From positions 1 to 33,031 of the forward strand of contig ONLU01000045.1 of assembly GCA_900318795.1 (NCBI GenBank): 33,031 nt of DNA. The letters run 5' to 3'. The notes beneath the pieces are model-generated. The model did not search any database and was not told where the DNA came from. It worked only from the letters and a program-made list of their open reading frames with translations. The position numbers were made by a program, and so were the translations under genes. The stretch comes from an uncultured Prevotellaceae bacterium (GTDB taxonomy: Bacteria > Bacteroidota > Bacteroidia > Bacteroidales > Bacteroidaceae). This document shows, piece after piece, positions 9,245-15,864 of this stretch; the first letter of the stretch is position 1, and each line of letters starts with the position of its first letter.

Positions 9245-11195
9245 AGTCGTTATTGTTTAGTTGAGTAATGTATTTCCAAAGTTGTCGGTAGAAAGGGTGA
9301 CGTGTCAGCGTCTTCCTGTTACCCAGTATGATGACTTTCATACGGGCTCGGGTAATGGCAACATTCATGCGGCGCAGGTCGCGCAGAAAACCTATCTGGC
9401 CCTCGTCGTTCGAGCGTACCAAAGAGATGACAATGACGTCGCGCTCCTGTCCCTGAAAACCATCGACGGTATTGACGCTGATCTGTCTGCGGAATGGTTT
9501 GAAGTATTCACGCTTCATGAGTAGTCTGCGCAGATATTGCACCTGCGCCCGATAGGGTGAGATGAGGCCTACGTCGATGCGCTCGTCCAAAAGCCGTTGT
9601 TTGCCAATGCGCTCGAAGTAACTTTGCAGTACGTGTAGCGTCAGCAGACCTTCAGCCTTGTTGATGCGTCCATAACTCTCGCCCACGAATTCTTCCTTGA
9701 AAGAGAGTTCGGAGTCATCAGAATTATCTAGTTTTTCTGAATATTCCGAGGTGTCTATCCACTCCATTGGTGTATCCAAGTCCAGGATGCCTCGGAATCG
9801 CACATCGGGTGCACTCTCCACCTGTCCGTTGTAGAAGTAGTTGCTGGAGAAGCGCATGATGTCGTCGTTCATGCGATATTGTGTTTTGAGCAGTGTGACA
9901 GCCTCGGGGTGTGTTTCGACAATACGCTCCATCAGCGTTTTGCCTAACCCTGCTTTCAGGGCTGCAATGCTCTTCACCGTCGGAGGCAGCTGGCAGTGGT
10001 CGCCGGCCAGTACGATGCGTCCTACACGCCGCATCGGTATCCAGCAGGCTGCTTCCAGTGCCTGGGCAGCCTCGTCAATAAACAGGGTGTTGTATTTCTG
10101 CCCGTCTAGCAAACGGTTGGCTGAACCTACCAGTGTGGAGGCTATGACACGTGCCTCGCCAAACAGTTCGCTGTTGATGCGTATCTCTAGTTCTGTGGCT
10201 CGGCTTTTCAGACTCTCCAGTTTCTGATGGTATTTCTCATCTCCCCGTTTGCGGTGACTGCGCAGGTCGCGAATAGCCTTTCTGAGTGCCCACAACTGTG
10301 GATAGTCAGGGTGGCCCTCGAAGCGTCGCTCGTAGGTAAATGACAGCATCTTGTCGTTCACGCGCGTGGGATTACCTATTCTCAATACGTTGATGCCGCG
10401 GTCTACCAGCTTCTCTGAAATCCAGTCGACAGCCATGTTGCTTTGTGCACATACCAGCACTTGACTTTCGCGCATCAACGTCTCGCGAATGGCTTCTACC
10501 AGTGTGGTGGTCTTGCCCGTTCCCGGAGGACCATGTACGATGGCAACATCCTTGGCACGCAGCACCTCGTTGACAGCTTGCTCCTGGGTTGGGTTCAGGT
10601 AGGGGAAGTGCATCGGCTGGAAGGTATAGGTTTCTGCTTTTTGCTTGCTGTAAAACAGGTCGCGCAGATATCCCAGTCGTCCCTTGCCACGGATGGCACG
10701 GTCCAGTGCTTCCATCATCAGACGGTAACTGGTCTCGTCGAACGATAGTTGTACTCCCAGGTTCTCAGCACTCTGCAGGTCTATGATGTGGGCATTGTCT
10801 GCTACCGTCACCACCATGCGGTCGCCGTCCACAAAGCTTACCACCCCTGTAAACTTGAAATAGGAAAGATGGCTTTTACCAGTCTCACTGGTTTTACTAG
10901 TCAAACCAGTCTCACTAGCCTCACAAGTAAAGAACACTACAGGCCGTCCGAACTCGAAGTTATGTTCAATGTCTGTGTCTGTCGTCCGGCACACCTCCAC
11001 GGCCAACTGGTTCAGCGAGTTATAATAGCTCTTCATGAAACGTAGCGGCCACCAGGCATCGCCACGTTTGACCTTCCGTCCGATGCCGATGCTCTCGGTC
11101 TGCTGGCGGTAGGCTTCCTTCTCCGTTTGGTACTCTAGCTGTAACAACAGTCGTTGCTGCTGAAGTGCCTGAATGCTACTCTCCGTAATTCCCAT
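9174..11195 (-). CDS. SF1 (Upf1-like) DNA/RNA helicase
   Basis: This 673-residue cytoplasmic protein has the Upf1/IGHMBP2-type SF1B helicase core. The Q-motif-like NPTQEQAVN is followed by Walker A GPPGTGKTTT (222-231), the DEAA box (LFIDEAAQALEA), LAGDHCQLPPT, LLKTQYRMND, VNTVDGFQGQERDVIVISLVRS and the arginine-finger motif NVAITRARMKVIILG. The N-terminal part (about 60-190) includes a small beta domain (FTGVVSFVDGDRMVVTVAD) interrupted by a repeat-encoded Ser/Thr-rich insert at residues 90-107. The C-terminal tail is acidic (DYEETFDDSIAADVNDDNYD) and overlaps the pullulanase signal-peptide codons. A -7 promoter box lies at 11216-11209. pnp lies upstream beyond a terminator. Whether it acts on DNA or RNA cannot be told from sequence. 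Confidence 0.9.
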   Translation of the reverse strand: MGITESSIQALQQQRLLLQLEYQTEKEAYRQQTESIGIGRKVKRGDAWWPLRFMKSYYNSLNQLAVEVCRTTDTDIEHNFEFGRPVVFFTCEASETGLTSKTSETGKSHLSYFKFTGVVSFVDGDRMVVTVADNAHIIDLQSAENLGVQLSFDETSYRLMMEALDRAIRGKGRLGYLRDLFYSKQKAETYTFQPMHFPYLNPTQEQAVNEVLRAKDVAIVHGPPGTGKTTTLVEAIRETLMRESQVLVCAQSNMAVDWISEKLVDRGINVLRIGNPTRVNDKMLSFTYERRFEGHPDYPQLWALRKAIRDLRSHRKRGDEKYHQKLESLKSRATELEIRINSELFGEARVIASTLVGSANRLLDGQKYNTLFIDEAAQALEAACWIPMRRVGRIVLAGDHCQLPPTVKSIAALKAGLGKTLMERIVETHPEAVTLLKTQYRMNDDIMRFSSNYFYNGQVESAPDVRFRGILDLDTPMEWIDTSEYSEKLDNSDDSELSFKEEFVGESYGRINKAEGLLTLHVLQSYFERIGKQRLLDERIDVGLISPYRAQVQYLRRLLMKREYFKPFRRQISVNTVDGFQGQERDVIVISLVRSNDEGQIGFLRDLRRMNVAITRARMKVIILGNRKTLTRHPFYRQLWKYITQLNNNDYEETFDDSIAADVNDDNYDGSAV
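10874..10927 (-). repeat. Degenerate 9-bp tandem repeat inside helicase gene
   Basis: Six 9-bp units on the plus strand: TTTTACCAG, TCTCACTGG, TTTTACTAG, TCAAACCAG, TCTCACTAG and CCTCACAAG. On the coding strand they give triplet-residue repeats (ASE TGL TSK TSE TGK) within helicase residues 90-107. The period is a multiple of three, so frame is preserved whatever the copy number. Confidence 0.8.
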
Positions 11196-11208
11196 AGTTA
11201 TCTGGCTA

Positions 11209-11216
11209 CAAAAGTA
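11209..11216 (-). promoter_or_regulatory. -7 promoter box of helicase gene
   Basis: On the minus strand this reads TACTTTTG, a full match to TAnnTTTG, about 13 bases upstream of the ATG at 11195. A good -33 TTTG was not found at the expected spacing. The implied leader is about ten bases. Confidence 0.55.
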
Positions 11217-11248
11217 CGAAAAATTATGGATAATTCCATCTGTGAGCC

Positions 11249-11285
11249 AAAAAAAAAGAGGCTGTCACGCAAACAGCCTCTTTTT
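11249..11285 (-). terminator. Rho-independent terminator after pnp (symmetrical)
   Basis: AGAGGCTGT (11257-11265) and ACAGCCTCT (11273-11281) form a perfect 9-bp stem with a seven-base loop. Read on the minus strand, downstream of the pnp stop, the stem is followed by a run of nine T. It also has A/T tracts on both sides, so it could act in both directions. It separates pnp from the helicase gene. Confidence 0.85.
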
Positions 11286-11308
11286 CTTATCGTTTATACC
11301 TTGAGGTA

Positions 11309-13612
11309 TTAGAAGTCCATCTTGTCCAGTTCGTCGGTGAAGTCCTTGGGCTCGTGATGATCGGGAGTATGGAACTCGCCGTTTTCTGACCGATGGTCAG
11401 AGTGTGGTTTTGTGAATTCGTCACGGCGCTCAGGACGGGGACGACGCTCACCGCGATCATTGCGCTCGGGACGAGGACGACGCTCACCACGGTCTGGGCG
11501 CTCACGGCGCTCACCACGTGCAGGACGCTCCTGATAACCCTCGGGCTTCTCAATCAGCACACGGTGGCTGAGCTTGAACTTACCGGTCTTCGGGTCAATC
11601 TCAAGCAACTTCACTTGAATCTTGTCGCCTTCCTTGATGCCTGCCTCTTCGACAGTTTCAAGACGCTTCCAATCAATCTCCGAGATGTGGAGCAGACCAT
11701 CCTTGCCAGGCATGAACTCAACGAAGCAGCCGTAAGGCATGATGCTGCGTACGGTACCCTCGTAAACCTCGCCAACCTCGGGAATGGCCACGATAGCACG
11801 AATCTTGGCGATAGCGGCATCGATGCTCTCCTTGTTTGGACCGCTGACCTGAATCTTGCCAACGCCGTCTTCCTCATCGATGGTGATGGTAGCACCAGTA
11901 TCCTCCTGCATCTGCTGGATAATCTTGCCACCAGGGCCAATGACAGCACCGATGAACTCCTTCGGAATCTCGAAGGCCACGATGCGGGGTACATGGGGCT
12001 TCAGTTCGGGACGTGGCTCAGCGATGGTGTCGGTGATGCACTTCAGGATGTGCTCACGGCCAGCCTTAGCCTGCATTAGAGCCTTCTCCAGAATGTCGAA
12101 CGACAGACCGTCGCACTTGATATCCATCTGGGTAGCGGTCAGACCGTCCTTGGTACCGGTGGTCTTGAAGTCCATATCACCCAAGTGGTCCTCGTCGCCA
12201 AGGATATCGCTCAGCACAGCATACTTGTCCTCACCTGGGTTCTTAATCAGACCCATGGCGATACCCGATACAGGCTTCTTCATGGGAACACCAGCGTCCA
12301 TCAGAGCCAGCGTACCGGCGCAGACAGTAGCCATTGATGAAGAACCGTTTGACTCCATAATCTGGCTGACTACACGAACGGTGTAGGGGAAGTCCTCGGG
12401 AATCTGACCCTTCAGACCGCGCCAAGCCAGGTGTCCGTGACCAATCTCACGACGGCCTACACCGCGCTGAGCCTTGGCCTCACCCGTACAGAACGGGGGG
12501 AAGTTATAGTGCAGCAAGAAGCGCTGATAACTCTTGTCGAGTACATCGTCAACCAACTTCTCGTCCAGTTTGGTACCCAGTGTAACAGTGGTCAGCGACT
12601 GTGTCTCACCGCGGGTGAAGATGCTGCTTCCGTGAGGCATGGGCAGGGGAGAAACCTCGCACCAGATGGGGCGGATGTCGGTGGTCTTACGACCGTCCAG
12701 ACGAATACCCTCGTCCAAGATGCAACGGCGCATGGCGTCACGCTCTACGTCGTGGTAGTAGCGGTCCATCATAGCGTACTTCTCTTCCAGCTCGTCCTCA
12801 GTCAGCTCAGTGTGCTCAGCGGCATACTTCTCCTTGAAGTCAGTCAGAATCTTCTCGAAGGCCTCAGCACGCTGCTGCTTCTCCAGAGCCTGCTTCGTTA
12901 CGTCGTAGGCAGGCTGGTACAGTTCCTTGTTCATACGCTCACGCAACTCCTCGTCGTTCACCTCGTGGTCGTACTCGCGCTTGACGTCTTTGCCCAGTTC
13001 CTTGCTCAGCTCAGCCTGCAGCTCGCACATGGGCTTGATAGCGTCCATGGCAGCCTTCAGGGCGCCCAGCAGATCCTGCTCAGAGACTTCCTTCATCTCG
13101 CCTTCCACCATCATGATGTTTTCTGCCGAAGCACCCACCATGATGTCCATATCGGCTTCTTTCATTTGCTCGAAGGTAGGATCTATGACATATTCGCCAT
13201 TGATGCGGGCCACGCGAACCTCAGAGATGGGGCACTCGAAGGGGATATCTGAACATGCCAGCGCAGCTGATGCGGCAAAACCTGCCAATGCATCGGGCTG
13301 GTCAACACCGTCGGCGCTGAACAGCATTACGTTGACAAAAACTTCTGCGTGATAGTTGGAGGGGAACAGCGGACGGAGCACACGGTCTACCAGACGGCTC
13401 GTCAGAATCTCATTGTCCGAGGCCTTACCCTCGCGCTTGGTGAAACCGCCGGGGAAACGGCCTGCGGCGGCGTACTGCTCTCTGTAGTCTACCTGCAGAG
13501 GCATGAAATCGGTTCCGGGAACTGCATCTTTTGCGGCACAAACAGTAGCCAGCAGTACAGTGTTGTTCATGCGGAGCATCACACTGCCATCGGCCTGCTT
13601 TGCCACTTTCAC
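11309..13612 (-). CDS. pnp: Polynucleotide phosphorylase with anomalous 5' end
   Basis: PNPase degrades RNA 3'-to-5' using phosphate. The body is typical: two RNase PH domains ([37 protein letters not shown] and [12 protein letters not shown] in the first; [16 protein letters not shown] and [17 protein letters not shown] in the second), a KH domain ([17 protein letters not shown]) and an S1 domain ([20 protein letters not shown]). The C-terminal tail is rich in Arg and Glu (GERRPRPER repeats) and carries a palindromic-element insert ([11 protein letters not shown]). The start is abnormal. The long open frame extends to 13726, but that ATG lies inside the promoter's -33 box. The normal-looking start MNVITKSIQ (13638) is out of frame with the body and stops at 13609. 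The first usable in-frame codon after the promoter is GTG at 13612, used here; a frameshift is the alternative. Confidence 0.88.
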   Translation of the reverse strand: MKVAKQADGSVMLRMNNTVLLATVCAAKDAVPGTDFMPLQVDYREQYAAAGRFPGGFTKREGKASDNEILTSRLVDRVLRPLFPSNYHAEVFVNVMLFSADGVDQPDALAGFAASAALACSDIPFECPISEVRVARINGEYVIDPTFEQMKEADMDIMVGASAENIMMVEGEMKEVSEQDLLGALKAAMDAIKPMCELQAELSKELGKDVKREYDHEVNDEELRERMNKELYQPAYDVTKQALEKQQRAEAFEKILTDFKEKYAAEHTELTEDELEEKYAMMDRYYHDVERDAMRRCILDEGIRLDGRKTTDIRPIWCEVSPLPMPHGSSIFTRGETQSLTTVTLGTKLDEKLVDDVLDKSYQRFLLHYNFPPFCTGEAKAQRGVGRREIGHGHLAWRGLKGQIPEDFPYTVRVVSQIMESNGSSSMATVCAGTLALMDAGVPMKKPVSGIAMGLIKNPGEDKYAVLSDILGDEDHLGDMDFKTTGTKDGLTATQMDIKCDGLSFDILEKALMQAKAGREHILKCITDTIAEPRPELKPHVPRIVAFEIPKEFIGAVIGPGGKIIQQMQEDTGATITIDEEDGVGKIQVSGPNKESIDAAIAKIRAIVAIPEVGEVYEGTVRSIMPYGCFVEFMPGKDGLLHISEIDWKRLETVEEAGIKEGDKIQVKLLEIDPKTGKFKLSHRVLIEKPEGYQERPARGERRERPDRGERRPRPERNDRGERRPRPERRDEFTKPHSDHRSENGEFHTPDHHEPKDFTDELDKMDF
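11384..11412 (+). repeat. Palindromic element copy in PNPase C-terminal tail
   Basis: The copy reads TTCTGACC-GAT-GGTCAG followed by AGTGTGGTTTTG. The stem is CTGACC/GGTCAG (11386-11400). In the pnp frame (minus strand) it encodes [12 protein letters not shown], the same reading frame as the copies in the AlbA_2 gene. It is one of at least five related copies in the window. Confidence 0.75.
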
Positions 13613-13638
13613 TGAATACTTTTCGTAATTACGTTCAT
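13609..13638 (-). other. Probable remnant of the original pnp start (MNVITKSIQ, then stop)
   Basis: On the minus strand an ATG at 13638 reads MNVITKSIQ and then TGA. From memory, PNPases of this group begin with a similar sequence and continue for about a dozen more residues before the conserved VAKQADGS. Here that following segment is missing and VAKQADGS is in another frame. This suggests a deletion whose length is not a multiple of three, or an assembly error. Confidence 0.55.
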
Positions 13639-13695
13639 CTTGTTTTAAAACATCTAAAAATAAAAAACTGTTGCGTCTTTGCGCAAAAAACGTCG

Positions 13696-13727
13696 CAAAG
13701 GTACACATTAATATATAAACAAACAAA
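13696..13727 (-). promoter_or_regulatory. pnp promoter (-33 TTTG, 20-bp spacer, -7 TACCTTTG)
   Basis: On the minus strand TTTG (13727-13724), a spacer of exactly 20 bases and TACCTTTG (13703-13696) fit the Bacteroidetes promoter consensus fully. Transcription would begin near 13690, which excludes a start codon at 13726 and leaves a leader of roughly 50 bases before the ATG at 13638. Confidence 0.75.
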
Positions 13728-13821
13728 GAAACACCCTATTTATTATTGTTTTTTATGAAATTTTTCCGTGTATTTCACCCCGTCTCTCACCACCGGATTG
13801 TCATCGTTGACCAACTCCGTT

Positions 13822-13876
13822 CTCCGAAAGAACTCCGAAAGATCTCCGAAAGGTCTCCGAAAGATCTCCGAAGTAA
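13822..13876. repeat. 11-bp tandem repeat in intergenic region
   Basis: Five 11-bp units: CTCCGAAAGAA, CTCCGAAAGAT, CTCCGAAAGGT, CTCCGAAAGAT and the degenerate CTCCGAAGTAA. They lie in the roughly 200-bp gap (13728-13924) between the transporter stop and the pnp promoter. Nothing else was recognised in this gap, and no terminator was seen for the transporter gene. Confidence 0.9.
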
Positions 13877-13924
13877 GCAACTGTAGTGTAATGCCAGGAG
13901 TGCTTCAGGTCGTCACGCCTTTGA

Positions 13925-15097
13925 CTATAACCCCATCACAGCTTTTACCAGCAACATGACGACAGGAATTGTAATTACCAGGATGCCAATGAGGTCTATG
14001 ATGAAGCCAGACTTAATCATTTTAGTGATGGGCACGTAGCCTGAAGCATAGACAATGGCGTTAGGTGGTGTGGATACAGGCATCATGAAGCCTAGCGACG
14101 ACGACAAAGCGATGCCGATGGCTACAGGGATGGGGCTGAATCCTGATGATACTGCCGTTCCAATGGCAATGGGGGCAATGAGGTTGGTTGCGGCAGTGTG
14201 TGAGGTCAGTTCTGAAAGCAGCAAGGCTACAACACAGAATACTGTTACAAAGAGCCATTCCGAGGGATTTCCTCCCAAAGCCTCCTTGATGCCCGTTCCA
14301 ATCCATGCCGAGAGTCCAGTAGTGTACATCAGCGACCCCATGGCCAGTCCACCGCCAAAGAGTATCAGCGTGCCCCATTCGATGCCTTCCACACCGTCCT
14401 TCCAACTCATGGTCATCTCGCCCTTCTTCAGGTCGGTAGGCAGGAAGAACAGCAACAGTCCGCCTGTCATGGCAGCTATGGCCTCAGGGAAGTGGCTGTC
14501 GTAGAATTTCATCACGTCAGAGTGTGGACCATAATAGACACTGAGCACGCTGGGTGCAACCCAGAGAATGATGGCTACAGAGAAGGCTATCATGGTATTC
14601 TTCTGTGCTCTGGTCCAAGGTCCCAATGAGTCGACATAGCTTCGAATATACTCACGCGCACCGTCTATGTGCTTGACATCGGCCGGGAACATGCGCCACA
14701 GCACGACATAGGCCAGTACAAAATAGCAAACCATAGCTACCACGCCCCATACCATCCACTGAAAGAAAGTGACACTGGGTGCCTGGGGTGCCAACTGGTT
14801 CAGAAAGCCAATCATAATGATGTTAGGGGGTGTTCCGATGGGTGTCATCACACCACCGATGCTACAGGCATAGGCTGTCATCAGCATCAGTCCGGTAGCA
14901 TACTTGTAGGAAGCCAAATCGATGGTCTTGCCATTACGGGCCATCATTTCGCGCACAGCCTCCAGCAGTCCTAAGGCGATGGGGAACATCATGGCTGCAG
15001 TAGCCGTATTGCTAATCCATCCTGAGCACAGGATACACGCCAGTCCGATGGCCAGAAAGATGCGCCTTGGTGATTCGCCCACCCACTTCATCGACAT
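13925..15097 (-). CDS. SLC13/DASS-family anion transporter, N-terminally truncated (probable pseudogene)
   Basis: The 390 residues are a clear DASS (divalent anion:sodium symporter) sequence for dicarboxylates or similar anions in the inner membrane. The first substrate/sodium hairpin motif SNTATAAMMFPIA is at residues 29-41, and the second, TSHTAATNLIAPI, lies near residue 300. Several membrane helices are present, with a GTPPN-type motif (PIGTPPNIIMIG) and its counterpart PVSTPPNAIVYASG. Family members run to about 460-500 residues; in VcINDY the first SNT lies near residue 150. About 120 residues, covering the first helices, are therefore absent. The frame can be extended upstream by only 14 codons before the TAG that ends the AlbA_2 gene. 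Those codons (SSGETGKRGG) do not look like membrane helix. The product is unlikely to be a working transporter. Confidence 0.85.
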   Translation of the reverse strand: MSMKWVGESPRRIFLAIGLACILCSGWISNTATAAMMFPIALGLLEAVREMMARNGKTIDLASYKYATGLMLMTAYACSIGGVMTPIGTPPNIIMIGFLNQLAPQAPSVTFFQWMVWGVVAMVCYFVLAYVVLWRMFPADVKHIDGAREYIRSYVDSLGPWTRAQKNTMIAFSVAIILWVAPSVLSVYYGPHSDVMKFYDSHFPEAIAAMTGGLLLFFLPTDLKKGEMTMSWKDGVEGIEWGTLILFGGGLAMGSLMYTTGLSAWIGTGIKEALGGNPSEWLFVTVFCVVALLLSELTSHTAATNLIAPIAIGTAVSSGFSPIPVAIGIALSSSLGFMMPVSTPPNAIVYASGYVPITKMIKSGFIIDLIGILVITIPVVMLLVKAVMGL

Positions 15098-15139
15098 GAT
15101 GCCCCCTCGCTTTCCTGTCTCGCCCGATGAGCAAGGATG

Positions 15140-15853
15140 CTACAATTCAAATATGAACTGCTGGTTGGTGTAGTGCCAGTGGGCAACGTTGAAGCGAATG
15201 AGTCGGGCCAGGAGGGTGATGACCTTAGGTCTGGGCAGGCGGCTGCAACGGACTATTTGGTTGAGTGTCATGGGCTCGGACTTGCCGTCAGTTTGGTAAC
15301 CAGACATGGCGTTCAGTAGTTGGCGAACCGTGTCCGTGTAGGTCATCATAGTGCCTTGTTCCTGCTGTTGTTCGCGCCAGATGGCCAGATGGATGGGTGA
15401 TGCCACTATATTCTCGTCGGCAATGCGGATATAGGCCCGCTGTCGTCCTTCCTCGTTGAGGGCACAGACAGGCTTGTGCTCTGAAGGAGGAACGGTGGCA
15501 ATGACGATGGTGCGCCCCTCGACGTGATAGGTGTCGAACTTGATGCTGGCTTCTGGTCTGCAGTATTTGTAGGCAGCCTGGTGCATCATGTAGATTTCCT
15601 CCTCTGAACGTACTCCAGACAGATTGCCATCGTCTCTTACCCCAATGAGCAAGCGTCCTCCATCGGTATTGGCAAAGGCAGACACCGATTTGGCGAGTTT
15701 GCATGCATCTGCCACCCGATACTTGAAATCTTGTTGCTGGTGCTCACCTTCGCGAATCAGTTGTAGAAGGTAGTGCTTGTCATTCTCCGACCATCGGTCG
15801 GAGTGTGGCGTTGCAATCTCCGACCATCGGTCGTGGTGTGGCTTTGCAATCAT
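15140..15853 (-). CDS. AlbA_2 (Schlafen-type) ATP/nucleic-acid-binding domain protein with repeat-derived N-terminus
   Basis: This is a 237-residue cytoplasmic protein. The AlbA_2 domain covers about residues 30-150: the hallmark GEHQQQDFKYRVAD is followed by KSVSAFANTDGGRLLIGVRD. The C-terminal part (about 165-237: MTLNQIVRCSRLPRPKVITLLARLI) looks like a winged-helix. The biological role of this bacterial family is poorly known, with regulatory or nucleic-acid-binding roles proposed. Residues 2-23 are encoded almost wholly by two tandem copies of the palindromic element (AKPHHDRWSE and ATPHSDRWSE). The ancestral start was probably next to NDKHYLLQLI. The gene begins 11 bp after the aminopeptidase stop and ends 42 bp before the truncated transporter, suggesting one transcript. 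Confidence 0.8.
   Translation of the reverse strand: MIAKPHHDRWSEIATPHSDRWSENDKHYLLQLIREGEHQQQDFKYRVADACKLAKSVSAFANTDGGRLLIGVRDDGNLSGVRSEEEIYMMHQAAYKYCRPEASIKFDTYHVEGRTIVIATVPPSEHKPVCALNEEGRQRAYIRIADENIVASPIHLAIWREQQQEQGTMMTYTDTVRQLLNAMSGYQTDGKSEPMTLNQIVRCSRLPRPKVITLLARLIRFNVAHWHYTNQQFIFEL
15784..15849 (+). repeat. Two tandem 33-bp palindromic-element copies at the AlbA_2 N-terminus
   Basis: Unit 1 is 15784-15816 and unit 2 is 15817-15849; they match at 30 of 33 bases. Unit 1 contains the perfect 8-bp inverted repeat CTCCGACC-ATC-GGTCGGAG (15785-15803) followed by TGTGGCGTTGCAA. In unit 2 the right arm is changed (GGTCGTGG). Each unit is 11 codons, so the tandem is in frame with the AlbA_2 gene and starts directly after its first codons. 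Confidence 0.9.
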
Positions 15854-15864
15854 GCTATAGACTG

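Noticed and set aside
9277-9284. CAACTTTG as a pullulanase promoter inside the helicase gene
   Set aside because: It misses the first T of TAnnTTTG and has no -33 TTTG at the proper spacing; kept only as a possibility in the pullulanase entry.
11230-11240. Palindrome ATGGATAATTCCAT upstream of the helicase promoter
   Set aside because: Short, imperfect and AT-rich; no second copy was found, so an operator cannot be supported.
11393-13252. Long plus-strand open frames opposite pnp (11393-12079, 12431-13252)
   Set aside because: They are antisense to a well-conserved PNPase, have Leu/Val-rich translations without recognisable domains, and result from the codon bias of the minus strand.
13613-13726. 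N-terminal extension of PNPase starting at 13726 ([14 protein letters not shown])
   Set aside because: The ATG lies inside the -33 box of a strong promoter, so it would not be in the transcript. The extension has no PNPase-like sequence.
13768-13959. 63-codon plus-strand open frame over the 11-bp repeat
   Set aside because: Most of it is translated repeat (RKNSERSPKGLRKISE). It overlaps the transporter 3' end and has no promoter or family match.
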